Assembly (NCBI GenBank): GCA_016187725.1
Contig: JACPJE010000017.1
Location: 1-64,000 of the forward strand
Source of the DNA: Candidatus Latescibacterota bacterium
GTDB lineage: Bacteria > Latescibacterota > UBA2968 > UBA8231
Length of the DNA: 64,000 nucleotides
Direction: 5' to 3'
Below the pieces are notes generated by a model that saw nothing but the letters and a program-made list of their open reading frames with translations, was not told the origin of the DNA and did no database searches. The position numbers and the translations under genes are program-made. Positions 16,174 through 25,592 of the stretch are shown in pieces; position 1 is the first letter of the stretch; every line of letters starts with the position of its first letter.

Positions 16174-17967
16174 TCAAGGCGGAGTGGAGGGCAGCAGGGT
16201 CTGGCGCTCTTTGCGGAGGCGTTCGTGTTCGCGTTGCAAATCCTGTTGTCGGGTCTCGTCCCTGGCAGCCACGGCTTTATGGAGTTCCTGCTGAAGCTGC
16301 TCGATCTGCCTGGTCAGAGCCTCGCGCTGTAGGTACTGCACGTGGCCTTCCCACTCCTGCTCAACCTGGGCCTCATCGATGTCTACCATGGCGCAGGTCG
16401 AGATGAGCTGGACCAGTTCGGGGTCGGCGGCGCGGCCCATCAGCCCGGACAGGTCCAACTCCTTTGCCTGGTGGTATTCGTCAAAAAGCAGGCGGGCCAG
16501 ATGCTGGGCGCGCGGGTCGGCGAAGACCTCAGGGCGCACCACCTGTGCGGTGGGCCCGATAAAACGGGGATACTGCAACAGCAATCCCAGGATAGTCCGC
16601 TCCGGGCTGGGGAGGTTTTTGGCAGCCTGGCTGGCTGGGGCATTTTCCTGGGGTGCCTGGGCGGTTCTGAGCGTCTGCCGGCGCAGGGTCTGCTGCAACT
16701 GCTGGCGGAAGGCCTTTTCGCCGATGCCCAGGCGCTGGGAGGCTTCGCGCAGGAGCAGGTCGCGGCGCACCGCGTCCCGACAGCGGGCCAGCAGGGACTG
16801 GACGGCCTCGGCGGCCCGGGCCTTGCCGTCCAGGGTGCGCAGGTCGTGCTGGCGGGCGAGTTGTCCGAGGTGAAAGTCGAGGGCGGAACCGGCCGCCCCC
16901 ACCAGGGCCAGCAGCGCTTCCGGGCCTTCGGCCTGCACCAAGGTGTCGGGATCGTGCCCGCCCGGCAGGGAGACCGCGTAGGCTTCGAGGCCGGTGGCCA
17001 GCACCACTTCCAGGCCCCGCAGCGAGGCCGCCGAGCCGGCCTCGTCGCCGTCGAAGACCAGCACCACCCGCCGGGCAAAGCGCGAGAGCAGGCGGCAGTG
17101 CTCTTCGGTGAGGGCAGTGCCGGCGGAGGCCACCGCATGGGCGATGCCGTGCTGGGCCAGGCTCAAGAAATCCATGTACCCTTCCACCACCAGGACACAA
17201 TCCTGCTGGCGGATGGCCTCGCGGGCCTGGTGCAGGCCGTAGAGGGTGCTGCTCTTGTGGTAGATGGGGGTTTCGGGGGAGTTGAGGTACTTGGGTTGCT
17301 GGTCGGCTTTCAGGGTCCGGGCCCCAAAGGCGATGGTGCGCCCGGACAGGTTGGCGATGGGGAAGATCAGCCGTTCGCGAAAGCGGTCGTAGTATCCCTT
17401 GCCTTCCTTCCTGGCCGAGATCAGGCCGGCCCGCTCCAGGACCGCCGGGTCGAACTGGCGCCGGGTGGCCATCTTGAAAAAGGCATCCCATTCCACCGGG
17501 GCGCAGCCCAGGCCAAAACGGTCGATGGTCTGGTCGCTGATCCCCCGGGTTTGCAGGTAGGCGAGGGCTTCTTTGCCCTCGGACTGGCGCAGCAGGTGGT
17601 GGTAGTATTTCATGGCCAGGTCGCTGGCCCGGTAGAGTTGGTCGCTCAGCTCGTCGCCGGGCTGCTGGCCGGTGCTGGGCAGGGCGATGCCGCTGCGCTG
17701 GGCCAAATGGGCCACTGCCTCAGTGAAACTGACGCGGTCGATCTGCTGGATGAACTTGAAGACATCGCCGCCGGCGTCACAGCCAAAGCATTTGTAGAAC
17801 TGGAGTTCGGGATTGACGTTGAAGGAGGGGGTTTTCTCTCCGTGAAAAGGGCACAGGCCCACAAAATTGCGCCCGGCCTTCCTCAGTTGGACATGATCTG
17901 AGATGACCTCGACAATATCGCTCGCTTCGCGGATGCGCTGGATAGTTTCCTGGGGGATCTGCGGCAT
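16174..17967 (-). CDS. dnaG: DNA primase
   Basis: I start this at MPQIPQETIQRIREASDIVE (597 residues); an upstream in-frame ATG would add 20 residues without homology. The zinc ribbon is seen at about 38-62 (CPFHGEKTPSF ... KCFGC). The RNA-polymerase core has 'RFRERLIFPIANLSGR' and 'AFGARTL', and the TOPRIM acidic motifs are VVEGYMDFLSL and VFDGDEAG. A C-terminal helical helicase-binding region ends in a coiled coil rich in Q/E/R. It synthesises RNA primers for replication. It stands alone on its strand, just upstream of the tRNA. Confidence 0.95.
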   Translation of the reverse strand: MPQIPQETIQRIREASDIVEVISDHVQLRKAGRNFVGLCPFHGEKTPSFNVNPELQFYKCFGCDAGGDVFKFIQQIDRVSFTEAVAHLAQRSGIALPSTGQQPGDELSDQLYRASDLAMKYYHHLLRQSEGKEALAYLQTRGISDQTIDRFGLGCAPVEWDAFFKMATRRQFDPAVLERAGLISARKEGKGYYDRFRERLIFPIANLSGRTIAFGARTLKADQQPKYLNSPETPIYHKSSTLYGLHQAREAIRQQDCVLVVEGYMDFLSLAQHGIAHAVASAGTALTEEHCRLLSRFARRVVLVFDGDEAGSAASLRGLEVVLATGLEAYAVSLPGGHDPDTLVQAEGPEALLALVGAAGSALDFHLGQLARQHDLRTLDGKARAAEAVQSLLARCRDAVRRDLLLREASQRLGIGEKAFRQQLQQTLRRQTLRTAQAPQENAPASQAAKNLPSPERTILGLLLQYPRFIGPTAQVVRPEVFADPRAQHLARLLFDEYHQAKELDLSGLMGRAADPELVQLISTCAMVDIDEAQVEQEWEGHVQYLQREALTRQIEQLQQELHKAVAARDETRQQDLQREHERLRKERQTLLPSTPP

Positions 17968-18435
17968 GCCCAATGAGGGTGGAAAAGGGGTTTCGGGAAG
18001 TATATCCCAGGTTTTTGGGGCCGTCAAGAAGGCCCAGGGTGTTCTTAATCACAGCAAGGCGGGGTGGGTTTATTTAAATTTGATCGCCATAGGGGGTTGA
18101 AGAGCTGCAAATACTCCTTGCCTGGGGTCTAGTAAAAAGTATATATTCCACCCTGTTATCACCGCTCTACAGGCGAGAGTGGCGGTCGTCGCTTCATCCC
18201 CTTGCAGAGAGAGGAGGCCGGGTTCTCGAAAGGGCAATTGGAAGAAATTGCTTGATTTGTAAGAATTTGCTTGACTTGGACCTATAATGCCCTAAATTTA
18301 CCTCCAAACTGCAGCACTCTGCAGCGCGGCTCTGGGGAGGAAGACCGCACAGTGGAGTTTTGTAGTAACTTTTTCTAAGACTTAAACTTATCAGGGTATA
18401 AGAAATACCGTCAGACACAGAGGAGGATATCGGAT
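17968..18435. other. Intergenic region before the dockerin-like protein genes
   Basis: No gene is evident. It is AT-richer than its surroundings. TATAAT occurs at 18283-18288 about 150 nt before the start codon, but no good -35 is spaced from it. Two imperfect direct repeats (AATTGCTTGATTTG and AATTTGCTTGACTTG, about 20 nt apart at 18246-18278) sit just upstream of that box and could be a regulator site. A GAGGAGG ribosome site lies before the ATG at 18436. Confidence 0.4.
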
Positions 18436-20517
18436 ATGTCGAGAGGCAGATCGAGTTTTGGAGCGAGTTTGGCCGTTTTGGGGCTGGCTGCGCTCTTTGC
18501 CTGGGCAAGCTCGGCGTCTGGGGCGCTCGCGACCACGGAGAACACTACAGGTCCGGTAGGATCTGTAGATGACCGGGCGCCTGCCCCACCGGCCAATCTC
18601 AAGGCAGAAGCGAACCTAGTGGATTTCCAGGGCGAGCTGTCCTGGGATCTCTCTGCGGATGACTTTGTCCGCCAGTCTCCAGCCGGAGACGATTTCACCT
18701 CGGGCGGAACCTTTGTCAACATCAACGATGTGGCCTCCTACCAGATCTGGCGCAGCGCCCTGGGCGGCGATTATGAGCTGATCGACACGGTGGATGGCGG
18801 CCAGGCCACTTATATAGACACCGGAGTCGAAAGCGGCGTTCCCTATACCTATGCGGTTTCTTCCGTGGATGCCGCCGGGAACAGCAGCGCCCCTGTCGAA
18901 TCCGAGGTGGTCAGTTTCGGACCTCCGGGCGAAGCCAAGACTAAGCTGCCGGAGAATGCGGCGCCCATCGCTCAGGCAGTGACCATGCGCTTCAGTAGCA
19001 CGGTCAACGTCAACGACCAGGCTGCTGTCCAGACCTTCACCACCAATCTAAAAAGCTTACTGGCCGACCTGCTCGGTATTCCCCAGTCCCGTATCATCAT
19101 TAAGGGGGTGCGAGCCGGAAGTGTTATCGTCGACTTCGAGATCACCGACGATCCGGACAGTCCGGCCTCGGAAGCAGTGGCCCAGCTCAACGAAGTGGTC
19201 GCGACCGATCCCCAGGTCTTCGCCGATGCGGGTCTTGGTGATCTGCTCGATTACGAGGCTTCCCAGACCACGGCTATTGCCTTCGGCGAGGTGGAGGCCG
19301 ACGGTGATGCCTCCACGACCCTCTCCTTCACCAACAGCTCCACCGAAGAAGACGCCATCCTGATCGTCTCCGCCTCGGTTGAGGGCGTGGGTTTCTTCGC
19401 CTTCCCTGAGAAGCTGAGCCTCGCCAACGGCGAGAGCGGCGATATCGACGTCTCCTTTGCCGCCGCGGACGTGGGCAATGTGAATGGCACCTACACCGGC
19501 ACCCTGACCATCATCACCAACGATCCCAACAATCGGCTGATGGTGATCAGCCTGTCGGCCGCGGTGGTGGGCGGTCTGAGCGGCGCGGTCGCCGATGTCA
19601 GCACCCAGTCCATCAGCTTCCCCCGGACCGTGGTGAACGGCTTTTCCAGCCGTGAGGTGACCATCTCCAACAAGGGCGGCCTGCCCCTGGAGGTGACGAT
19701 CAGCATCAGCGGCGACGACGCCTTCTCCCTTTCGGACGAGGGGTCGATCAGCCTGGACGGCGGCGAATCTCAGGTCATCGAGGTGGTCTTCGCCCCGGCT
19801 GAGGCAATCGCTTACACGGGGTCGGTCTCTATTGCTACCGACGATCCGGCCCATCCCCAGTTTGAGGTCGCCCTTTCAGGCACCGGCGTGCCGGAAGGCG
19901 GTCCGCCGGTACTTCGGGATCCCGAAGGCAACGAGATCCTCGGCGACTTCGACGGCGATACGTCGGTCAATTTCGACGACTTCTTCCTCTTTGCCGACAA
20001 TTTCGGCTTGAATTCGGCCTCGCCCAACTGGGATCCCGCCTTCGATCTGAACGGCGACGAGGCGGTCAATTTCGACGACTTCTTCATCTTCGCCGACAAC
20101 TTCGGCAAGTCGGGCACCTACGAGGAAACGGCCAGCGCTCCGACGGAGATCTTCTTCACCGCCGAGCTCGATTCGGCGCAGGAAGGCGGAGGTTTCACTG
20201 AGGCCGGCACCGGTATCGGCGACTTCTCCTATACCGATGCCGGAGGGTTGACCTACGAGATCATCGTCGAAGGTCTTACCGGCACCATCACGGTGGCGCA
20301 TATCCACCAGGCACCCGCCGGGGTCAGCGGCTCCCCGGTGCTCCCCCTCTCCTTCACCGAGGAGTCTGTCGGCGTGTGGGTGGCTTCGGGCACCTGGGAC
20401 AGCAGCAGCGGCCTCACCCCGGCGCTGGTAGACGAACTGAAGGCCGGCAATCTCTACGTCAACGTGCACACGGCCGCCCATGCGTCGGGCGAGATTCGCG
20501 GCCAGATCATAGAATAA
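18436..20517 (+). CDS. Secreted multidomain protein: FN3, choice-of-anchor D repeats, dockerin-like pair, CHRD domain
   Basis: This 693-residue protein has a signal peptide (about 1-32, cut near ASG-ALA). A fibronectin-III-like domain follows (about 45-160), then a 'TVNVNDQAAVQTF' region. Two Ig-like HYDIN/choice-of-anchor D domains come next (about 270-490: 'GDASTTLSFTNSS', 'FSSREVTISNKGGLPLEV'). Two dockerin-type Ca2+ loops follow at about 508-560 (DFDGDTSVNFDDFFLFADNF, DLNGDEAVNFDDFFIFADNF). A C-terminal CHRD domain (about 570-693, 'AHIHQAPAG', 'VNVHTAAHASGEIRGQI') ends the chain. It is probably exported and surface-associated. The role is unknown, and the domains suggest Ca2+-dependent adhesion or assembly. 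A close relative follows directly. Confidence 0.8.
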   Translation: MSRGRSSFGASLAVLGLAALFAWASSASGALATTENTTGPVGSVDDRAPAPPANLKAEANLVDFQGELSWDLSADDFVRQSPAGDDFTSGGTFVNINDVASYQIWRSALGGDYELIDTVDGGQATYIDTGVESGVPYTYAVSSVDAAGNSSAPVESEVVSFGPPGEAKTKLPENAAPIAQAVTMRFSSTVNVNDQAAVQTFTTNLKSLLADLLGIPQSRIIIKGVRAGSVIVDFEITDDPDSPASEAVAQLNEVVATDPQVFADAGLGDLLDYEASQTTAIAFGEVEADGDASTTLSFTNSSTEEDAILIVSASVEGVGFFAFPEKLSLANGESGDIDVSFAAADVGNVNGTYTGTLTIITNDPNNRLMVISLSAAVVGGLSGAVADVSTQSISFPRTVVNGFSSREVTISNKGGLPLEVTISISGDDAFSLSDEGSISLDGGESQVIEVVFAPAEAIAYTGSVSIATDDPAHPQFEVALSGTGVPEGGPPVLRDPEGNEILGDFDGDTSVNFDDFFLFADNFGLNSASPNWDPAFDLNGDEAVNFDDFFIFADNFGKSGTYEETASAPTEIFFTAELDSAQEGGGFTEAGTGIGDFSYTDAGGLTYEIIVEGLTGTITVAHIHQAPAGVSGSPVLPLSFTEESVGVWVASGTWDSSSGLTPALVDELKAGNLYVNVHTAAHASGEIRGQIIE

Positions 20518-20541
20518 GTAGTCAGGCAACCGGCCAAGCGC

Positions 20542-20581
20542 AGAGGCGCAGTCCCCTGCGGGACTGCGCCTCTCGTGTTTT
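20542..20581 (+). terminator. Strong hairpin terminator after the first dockerin-like gene
   Basis: A 14-bp perfect stem (AGAGGCGCAGTCCC with its complement), a CTGC loop and a short downstream TGTTTT. It separates the two related secreted-protein genes, so each probably has its own promoter. Confidence 0.75.
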
Positions 20582-20684
20582 GGGTGGGGAAAAAACAAGG
20601 GTTGACCACGGCTCTGCCGCGGTGTAAGTTTTAGGATATCTTTGACAGCATATCCATTTGCCTTCTATGCAGGAGGTAGACGCG

Positions 20685-21425
20685 ATGAACAGGAGCAAAC
20701 TGGCGCTTTCCACCGGGCTGGTGTTGATGGGAGCCTGGGCGGTCCAGGCGGAGCTGGTCACCACGGCCGAACCCGTGCGGTCTATAGACAATATTCCCCC
20801 GGCCCCAGTTGGGGAGCTGACCGCCATAGATACCCCCGATGACACAGGGGGGAGCATCACCCTCGCCTGGGAACTGTCGGCCGACGACCGCAAGGTGCTC
20901 AGCGCCTTCGGCGACGTGGTGGTGACCCAGAGTGGGATGCGGGGTTATCGTGTGTACCGCCTCAACGTCGATACGGATGAAGAAGAACTGCTCGCGGTGC
21001 TGGCTCCGGGATCTCACTCCTACGTGGATGAAACGGCACAGGCCGATATCACCTATATCTATTCTGTCCGGTCCTTCGACGCTGACAATGAGACCGACTA
21101 TCTCGTGGATCTGGGAAGCGCTGAGGACTTGGCCCGTATTGCCTCGGCCCTCGACAACACCTTTGTTCCCCCGGTCGGGCCGGTAAAACCGGTGGGGGAG
21201 GACGGGTTGCCGGTAGTCGGCTGGTTCAGCAAGCAGGGAGACCGGGTGGGCTTCGACGATTTCTTCCTCTTTGCCGATCACTTTGGCTTGGGGGCCGGCG
21301 ATACCACTTTTGACCCCCTTTACGACCTGGTGCCCAACGGGAAGATCGACTTCGACGATTTCTTCCTCTTTGCCGACAATTTTGGGAAGACCATCGCCAA
21401 TGCCGACGAAGTGCGGGGCGGTTGA
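20685..21425 (+). CDS. Secreted FN3-like protein with two degenerate dockerin-like repeats
   Basis: Start chosen at the ATG 8 nt after AGGAGG (246 residues). A signal peptide (MNRSKLALSTGLVLMGAWAV) precedes a fibronectin-III-like domain (about 35-140; 'ITLAWELSADDRKVL', 'GYRVYRLNVD'). It matches the first protein's N-terminal 'SWDLSADD' and 'YQIWRS' segments. Two copies of FDDFFLFAD(H/N)FG close the protein. The Ca2+ loops before them (SKQGDRVGF, DLVPNGKIDF) have lost part of the D-x-D-G-D pattern, so binding may be weak. It looks like a shortened paralogue of the upstream gene. Confidence 0.78.
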   Translation: MNRSKLALSTGLVLMGAWAVQAELVTTAEPVRSIDNIPPAPVGELTAIDTPDDTGGSITLAWELSADDRKVLSAFGDVVVTQSGMRGYRVYRLNVDTDEEELLAVLAPGSHSYVDETAQADITYIYSVRSFDADNETDYLVDLGSAEDLARIASALDNTFVPPVGPVKPVGEDGLPVVGWFSKQGDRVGFDDFFLFADHFGLGAGDTTFDPLYDLVPNGKIDFDDFFLFADNFGKTIANADEVRGG

Positions 21426-21481
21426 GGTCTCCTCGAATGCCGGCCTTCCGGTGGTTGCCCGGGAGGCAGTCACCGGAGGGC

Positions 21482-21781
21482 TTGACAAAGATTCGGTTTC
21501 ACCATAGCTTTATATCACTGCGCTTTTTTGCTCACCCGACTCTTCCTTTCCCGCATTCTCCTTTATAGGTTATCCAACTCCTGCGCTGATCTTCGTCTCA
21601 ACTTCTAAATCTCTGGATTGCAGCGTGCCGCTTGGCGGTTGCGGGATCGGGTCACAAAAGCCCGCTGCCTTTTCGAGGCCCTGCCTGTTGTATAGATCAT
21701 TTCCTTCTGTTGTCATTGCTGGCCGTCCGGGAGCCCCGAGTCCGGAGTGTGTCCAGTACATCCTCTCGTGAAAGGTGTGCG
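21482..21781 (+). promoter_or_regulatory. Likely rho promoter and long 5' leader
   Basis: TTGACA at 21482-21487 with a 17-nt spacer to TAGCTT (21505-21510) would start transcription about 265 nt before the rho ATG. No gene is visible in the leader. In other bacteria rho is autogenously attenuated in a long leader; that this one is too is inference. An inverted repeat CCTTCCGGTG/CACCGGAGGG (about 21443-21479) just upstream probably ends the preceding gene. Confidence 0.45.
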
Positions 21782-23050
21782 ATGCCGCCCGAACGCAACA
21801 AGATGAATATCGTCGAACTGCAGCGCATGAACATCCTGGACCTCCAGGAACTGGCGCGCAATCTGGAGGTGCCAGAGTACACGGCCATGCGCAAGCAGGA
21901 GTTGATCTTCGCCATCCTGAAGAGTCAGACCGAGCGCAGCGGCCTGATCTTTGCCCAGGGGGTGCTCGAGGTGCTGGAGGAGGGCTTCGGCTTTCTCCGT
22001 TCTCCCAGCTACAACTACCTGCCCGGTCCGGACGACATCTACGTCTCCCACTCCCAGATCAAACGCTTCAGCCTGCGGACGGGCGATACCATCTCGGGGC
22101 AGATCCGCCCCCCCAAGAACGACGAGAAATACTTTGCCCTGTTGCGGGTGGAGGCCATCAACTTCGAAGATCCGGAGGTCACCAAGAACAAGACCATCTT
22201 CGAGAACCTCACCGCCCTCCACCCCCGCACCCGCCTGACCCTGGAACACGATCCCACCGACATGACCACCCGCATCCTCGACCTGCTCTGCCCCATCGGC
22301 AAGGGGCAGCGCGGCCTCATCGTCGCCCCGCCCTTTACCGGCAAGACCGTGCTCCTGCAGAAGCTCTCCAAGGCCATCACCAAGAACCACCCCGAGGTGG
22401 TGCTGATCGTGCTGCTGACCGACGAGCGTCCGGAGGAGGTCACCGACATGCTGCGCGCGGTGGAGGGCGAGGTGATCAGCTCGACCTTTGACGAGCCGGC
22501 CACCCGCCACGTGCAGGTGGCGGAGATGGTCATCGAGAAGGCCAGGCGCCTGGTGGAGCACAAACGCGACGTGGTCATCCTCTTGGACAGCATCACCCGC
22601 CTGGCGCGCGCCTACAACACCGTGACCCCGCACAGCGGCCGCATCCTCACCGGCGGGGTGGACTCCACGGCCCTGCAGTGGCCGCGCCGCTTCTTTGCGG
22701 CGGCGCGCAACATCGAGGAGGGCGGCAGCCTCACCATCATCGCCACCGCCCTGGTGGAGACCGGCAGCCGCATGGACGAGGTGATCTTTGAGGAGTTCAA
22801 GGGCACCGGCAACATGCAGGTGGTCCTCGACCGCCGGCTCTTCTCCCGCCGCACCTTCCCGGCCATCGACGTGACCACCACCAGCACCCGCAAGGAGGAG
22901 CTGCTGCTGTCTGAATTCGAGCTGAGCCGTTCCTGGATCCTGCGGCGCATCCTCAACCAGATGGGGGTCACCGAGGGCATGGAGTTCCTGCTGGAGCGGA
23001 TGCAGGGGACCAAGTCCAACGCGGAATTCCTCAAGTCGATGAATGAGTAA
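21782..23050 (+). CDS. rho: Transcription termination factor Rho
   Basis: This 422-residue hexameric RNA helicase has an N-terminal helix bundle ('[15 protein letters not shown]'). The cold-shock-like RNA-binding domain includes '[20 protein letters not shown]'. Walker A is [10 protein letters not shown] near 180, and Walker B/Q-loop elements are '[16 protein letters not shown]'. The arginine region is '[20 protein letters not shown]'. Start chosen at [13 protein letters not shown]; the longer upstream frame has no homology. No large insertion is seen, unlike many high-GC Rho proteins. It heads the rho-rpmE-DUF1385-prfA-prmC order common in bacteria. Confidence 0.96.
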   Translation: MPPERNKMNIVELQRMNILDLQELARNLEVPEYTAMRKQELIFAILKSQTERSGLIFAQGVLEVLEEGFGFLRSPSYNYLPGPDDIYVSHSQIKRFSLRTGDTISGQIRPPKNDEKYFALLRVEAINFEDPEVTKNKTIFENLTALHPRTRLTLEHDPTDMTTRILDLLCPIGKGQRGLIVAPPFTGKTVLLQKLSKAITKNHPEVVLIVLLTDERPEEVTDMLRAVEGEVISSTFDEPATRHVQVAEMVIEKARRLVEHKRDVVILLDSITRLARAYNTVTPHSGRILTGGVDSTALQWPRRFFAAARNIEEGGSLTIIATALVETGSRMDEVIFEEFKGTGNMQVVLDRRLFSRRTFPAIDVTTTSTRKEELLLSEFELSRSWILRRILNQMGVTEGMEFLLERMQGTKSNAEFLKSMNE

Positions 23051-23154
23051 GAGCCTATCCGAAAACCCCATCAGGTTCCCGGGTCGGCTCTGGGTCTTGC
23101 TTTTTTCCGCCGCCGGCCTATCTTAAAACGCGGCCTTTTTCAGGAGGTGTTCCG

Positions 23155-23379
23155 TTGAAAGCCGGTATCCATCCAGAATACCCAGAAGTCACCATCGTCT
23201 GCTCCTGCGGCAACAAGGTCAAGACCCGCTCCACTGTCGCCTCATTGCACGTGGGCCTTTGTTCCAAGTGCCACCCCTTCTACACCGGGAAGCGGCAGCT
23301 GATCGCGGAGAAGGGCGGCCGTATCGAGCAGTTCAAACGCCGGTACGGGCAACAGCAGGAGGAAGCGGCGCAGGCTTAG
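23155..23379 (+). CDS. rpmE: 50S ribosomal protein L31 (zinc-binding type)
   Basis: This 74-residue protein starts at TTG, placed 6 nt after CAGGAGGTG. The family pattern is clear: MKAGIHPEYPEVTIVCSCGN at the start, then C-x2-C 'LCSKCHPFYTGKRQLI'. The Cys pairs indicate the zinc-containing form. The C-terminal 'RYGQQQEEAAQA' tail is slightly extended. A hairpin terminator follows, partly insulating it from the DUF1385 gene. Confidence 0.95.
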   Translation: MKAGIHPEYPEVTIVCSCGNKVKTRSTVASLHVGLCSKCHPFYTGKRQLIAEKGGRIEQFKRRYGQQQEEAAQA

Positions 23380-23398
23380 TGCGCTCCAGAAGGTTTGC

Positions 23399-23430
23399 AG
23401 GTGATAGGGCTGCGGTCTTATCACCTTTTT
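23399..23430 (+). terminator. Rho-independent terminator after rpmE
   Basis: AGGTGATA/TATCACCT stem with a 12-nt loop followed by TTTT. It ends most rpmE transcripts before the DUF1385 gene. Confidence 0.75.
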
Positions 23431-23510
23431 CATGTACGGACCGCAAGGATGAGCGAAGGCGTGGACAAGGTGCCCACCGGGGGCAAATGCCGCAATTCAG
23501 GCAGTTAGCA

Positions 23511-24512
23511 ATGGCGACCAAGGAAAACGCGTTGACTGATTTGGACTGTCGCGAGGCCAGGTTGCAGCTGACCCAGGATCTGCCGGTGGGCGGGCAGGCG
23601 GTCATCGAAGGGGTGATGATGCGGGCCGCCGGCAAGATCGTCACCGCGGTGCGCACGCCCGACCGGGGGATCGTGGTCAGGGAGGAGACCCACGTCCCCT
23701 GGAGCCAGCGCTGGCGCCCCTTGCGCCTGCCGGTGCTGCGCGGGGCGGTCTCCTTCTTCGAGATGCTGATCGTGGGCATGCGCACCCTCAATTTTTCGGC
23801 CGAGATGGCCGGCGGCGAAGCCGGGGAGGGGATCCCGGCCTCCGGAAATGGGGGCTGGAAGGAGCGACTGGCCATGGTCTTCACCCTGGCGGTCTCGCTG
23901 GGGGCCGGGTTGGGCCTCTTTTTCTTGCTGCCCCTCTTCGTCGCCCACCGCGCGGGCATGAACCCCGATGCCCTGGCCTTCAACGGGGTGGCCGGCGGGG
24001 TGCGCCTGTCCCTGCTCCTGCTCTATCTGTGGGGCATCAGCCAATGGCAGGAGATCCGGCGGGTCTTCGAGTACCACGGCGCCGAGCACAAGAGCATCTT
24101 CGCCCTGGAGGCCGGCGCCGAACTGACGGTGGAGAACGCCCGCCGCTGCAGCCGGCTGCACCCCCGCTGCGGCACCAGCTTTCTGCTGATCGTCGCCCTG
24201 CTGGCGGTGGGGATCTTCGCCCTGGTGGACGGGGCCTTTCCCCTGGTTTTTGGCCATCCGCAGAGCCTGCCTGAGCGTTTTGCCACCCATCTGTCGGTCC
24301 TGCCCCTGATTTCGGGGGTGGGCTTTGAACTGCTCAAATTTTCCGGGCGGAGGCGGCATCATCCGCTGGTGCGCCTGCTGAGCACCCCAGGGCTGTGGCT
24401 GCAGCGCATCACCACCCGCGAGCCCAGCGACGACCAGCTGGAGGTGGCCCTGGTCGCCCTGCGCCACGCCCTGGGCCAGCCCTCGCCCCAAGCCTATTCC
24501 CTGGTTTCTTGA
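23511..24512 (+). CDS. DUF1385 membrane protein (YqhQ-like)
   Basis: This 333-residue protein is marked by 'PVGGQAVIEGVMMRAAGK' near residue 30, 'RGAVSFFEMLIVGMRTL', and 'EYHGAEHKSIFALEAG' with conserved His/Glu. It also has 'RCSRLHPRCGTSFLLIV' and a C-terminal 'GLWLQRITTREPSDDQLEVA'. Four to five hydrophobic segments are present. Function is unknown, although the gene is widely conserved next to rpmE and prfA, as here. An alternative ATG at 23487 would add eight residues; neither start has a strong ribosome site. prfA begins 4 nt after its stop. Confidence 0.88.
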   Translation: MATKENALTDLDCREARLQLTQDLPVGGQAVIEGVMMRAAGKIVTAVRTPDRGIVVREETHVPWSQRWRPLRLPVLRGAVSFFEMLIVGMRTLNFSAEMAGGEAGEGIPASGNGGWKERLAMVFTLAVSLGAGLGLFFLLPLFVAHRAGMNPDALAFNGVAGGVRLSLLLLYLWGISQWQEIRRVFEYHGAEHKSIFALEAGAELTVENARRCSRLHPRCGTSFLLIVALLAVGIFALVDGAFPLVFGHPQSLPERFATHLSVLPLISGVGFELLKFSGRRRHHPLVRLLSTPGLWLQRITTREPSDDQLEVALVALRHALGQPSPQAYSLVS

Positions 24513-24515
24513 GCG

Positions 24516-25592
24516 ATGCTGGACAAGCTGAGCATCTACGAGAAGCGCTACCGGGAACTCAACGAGCGGCTGGCCGATCCGCAGACGGTCCAGAACTCCT
24601 CCCTGTACCAGAAGCTGGCCAAGGAGGCAGGTGATCTGCGCGAGGTGGTGGAACTGGGGGCGCGCTACCGCAAGCTGTTGGGCCAGCTGGGCGAAGCCCG
24701 GGAACTCCTGGGCGAGGAGGATGCCGAACTGCTGGCCCTGGCGCGCGGCGAGGTGGAGACCCTGGGCGTTGAGGTGGAGCGCCTGGAGCGCCAGATCCGG
24801 GTGCAGCTGGTGCCCAGGGACCCCAGCGACAGCCGCAACGCCATCATCGAGATCCGGGCCGGCACCGGGGGGGACGAGGCCGGGCTCTTTGCCGCGGATC
24901 TCTATCGCATGTACACCCGCCTGGCCGAACGGCGCAACTGGAAGATCGAGCCCCTCTCCTCCAGCACCAATCCGGCGGGTGGTTTCAAGGAAGTGATCTT
25001 CCTGGTCTCGGGCAAGGACGCCTTCGGCAAACTCAAGTTCGAGAGCGGGGTGCACCGGGTGCAGCGGGTACCCAAGACCGAGGCCAATGGCCGCATCCAC
25101 ACCTCGGCCGCTTCGGTGGCGGTGCTGCCCGAAGCCGAGGAGGTGGAGGTGGCCATCGCCCCCGAAGACCTGCAGATCGACGTGTACCGATCGGGGGGAC
25201 CGGGCGGGCAGAGCGTCAACACCACCGATTCGGCGGTGCGCGTCACCCACGTCCCCACCGGGATCGCGGTCTCCTGCCAGGACGAGAAATCCCAGCTCAA
25301 GAACAAGAACAAGGCCCTCAAGGTGCTGCGGGCCCGCCTGCTGGACCGCTTTCAGTCCGAGCAGAACAAGAAGATCTCCGAAGCCCGCCGGCAGCAGATC
25401 GGCAGCGGCGACCGCAGCGCCAAGATCCGCACCTACAACTTCCCCCAGGGGCGGCTCACCGACCACCGCATCGGCCTGACCCTCTACCGCCTCGAAGAGG
25501 TGTTAGACGGCGACCTGGACGAGGTGGTCCAGCAGCTCACCCTGGCCGCCCAGGAGCATGCCCTGGCCGTGGTGGGGGAGGAGCCTGGGTGA
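24516..25592 (+). CDS. prfA: Peptide chain release factor 1
   Basis: This 358-residue class I release factor shows the catalytic GGQ within '[19 protein letters not shown]' (about 226-244), '[20 protein letters not shown]', and the typical C-terminal '[20 protein letters not shown]'. It terminates translation at UAA/UAG. The GGQ glutamine is the target of the methyltransferase encoded by the next gene, which overlaps its stop codon by 4 nt. Confidence 0.96.
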   Translation: MLDKLSIYEKRYRELNERLADPQTVQNSSLYQKLAKEAGDLREVVELGARYRKLLGQLGEARELLGEEDAELLALARGEVETLGVEVERLERQIRVQLVPRDPSDSRNAIIEIRAGTGGDEAGLFAADLYRMYTRLAERRNWKIEPLSSSTNPAGGFKEVIFLVSGKDAFGKLKFESGVHRVQRVPKTEANGRIHTSAASVAVLPEAEEVEVAIAPEDLQIDVYRSGGPGGQSVNTTDSAVRVTHVPTGIAVSCQDEKSQLKNKNKALKVLRARLLDRFQSEQNKKISEARRQQIGSGDRSAKIRTYNFPQGRLTDHRIGLTLYRLEEVLDGDLDEVVQQLTLAAQEHALAVVGEEPG

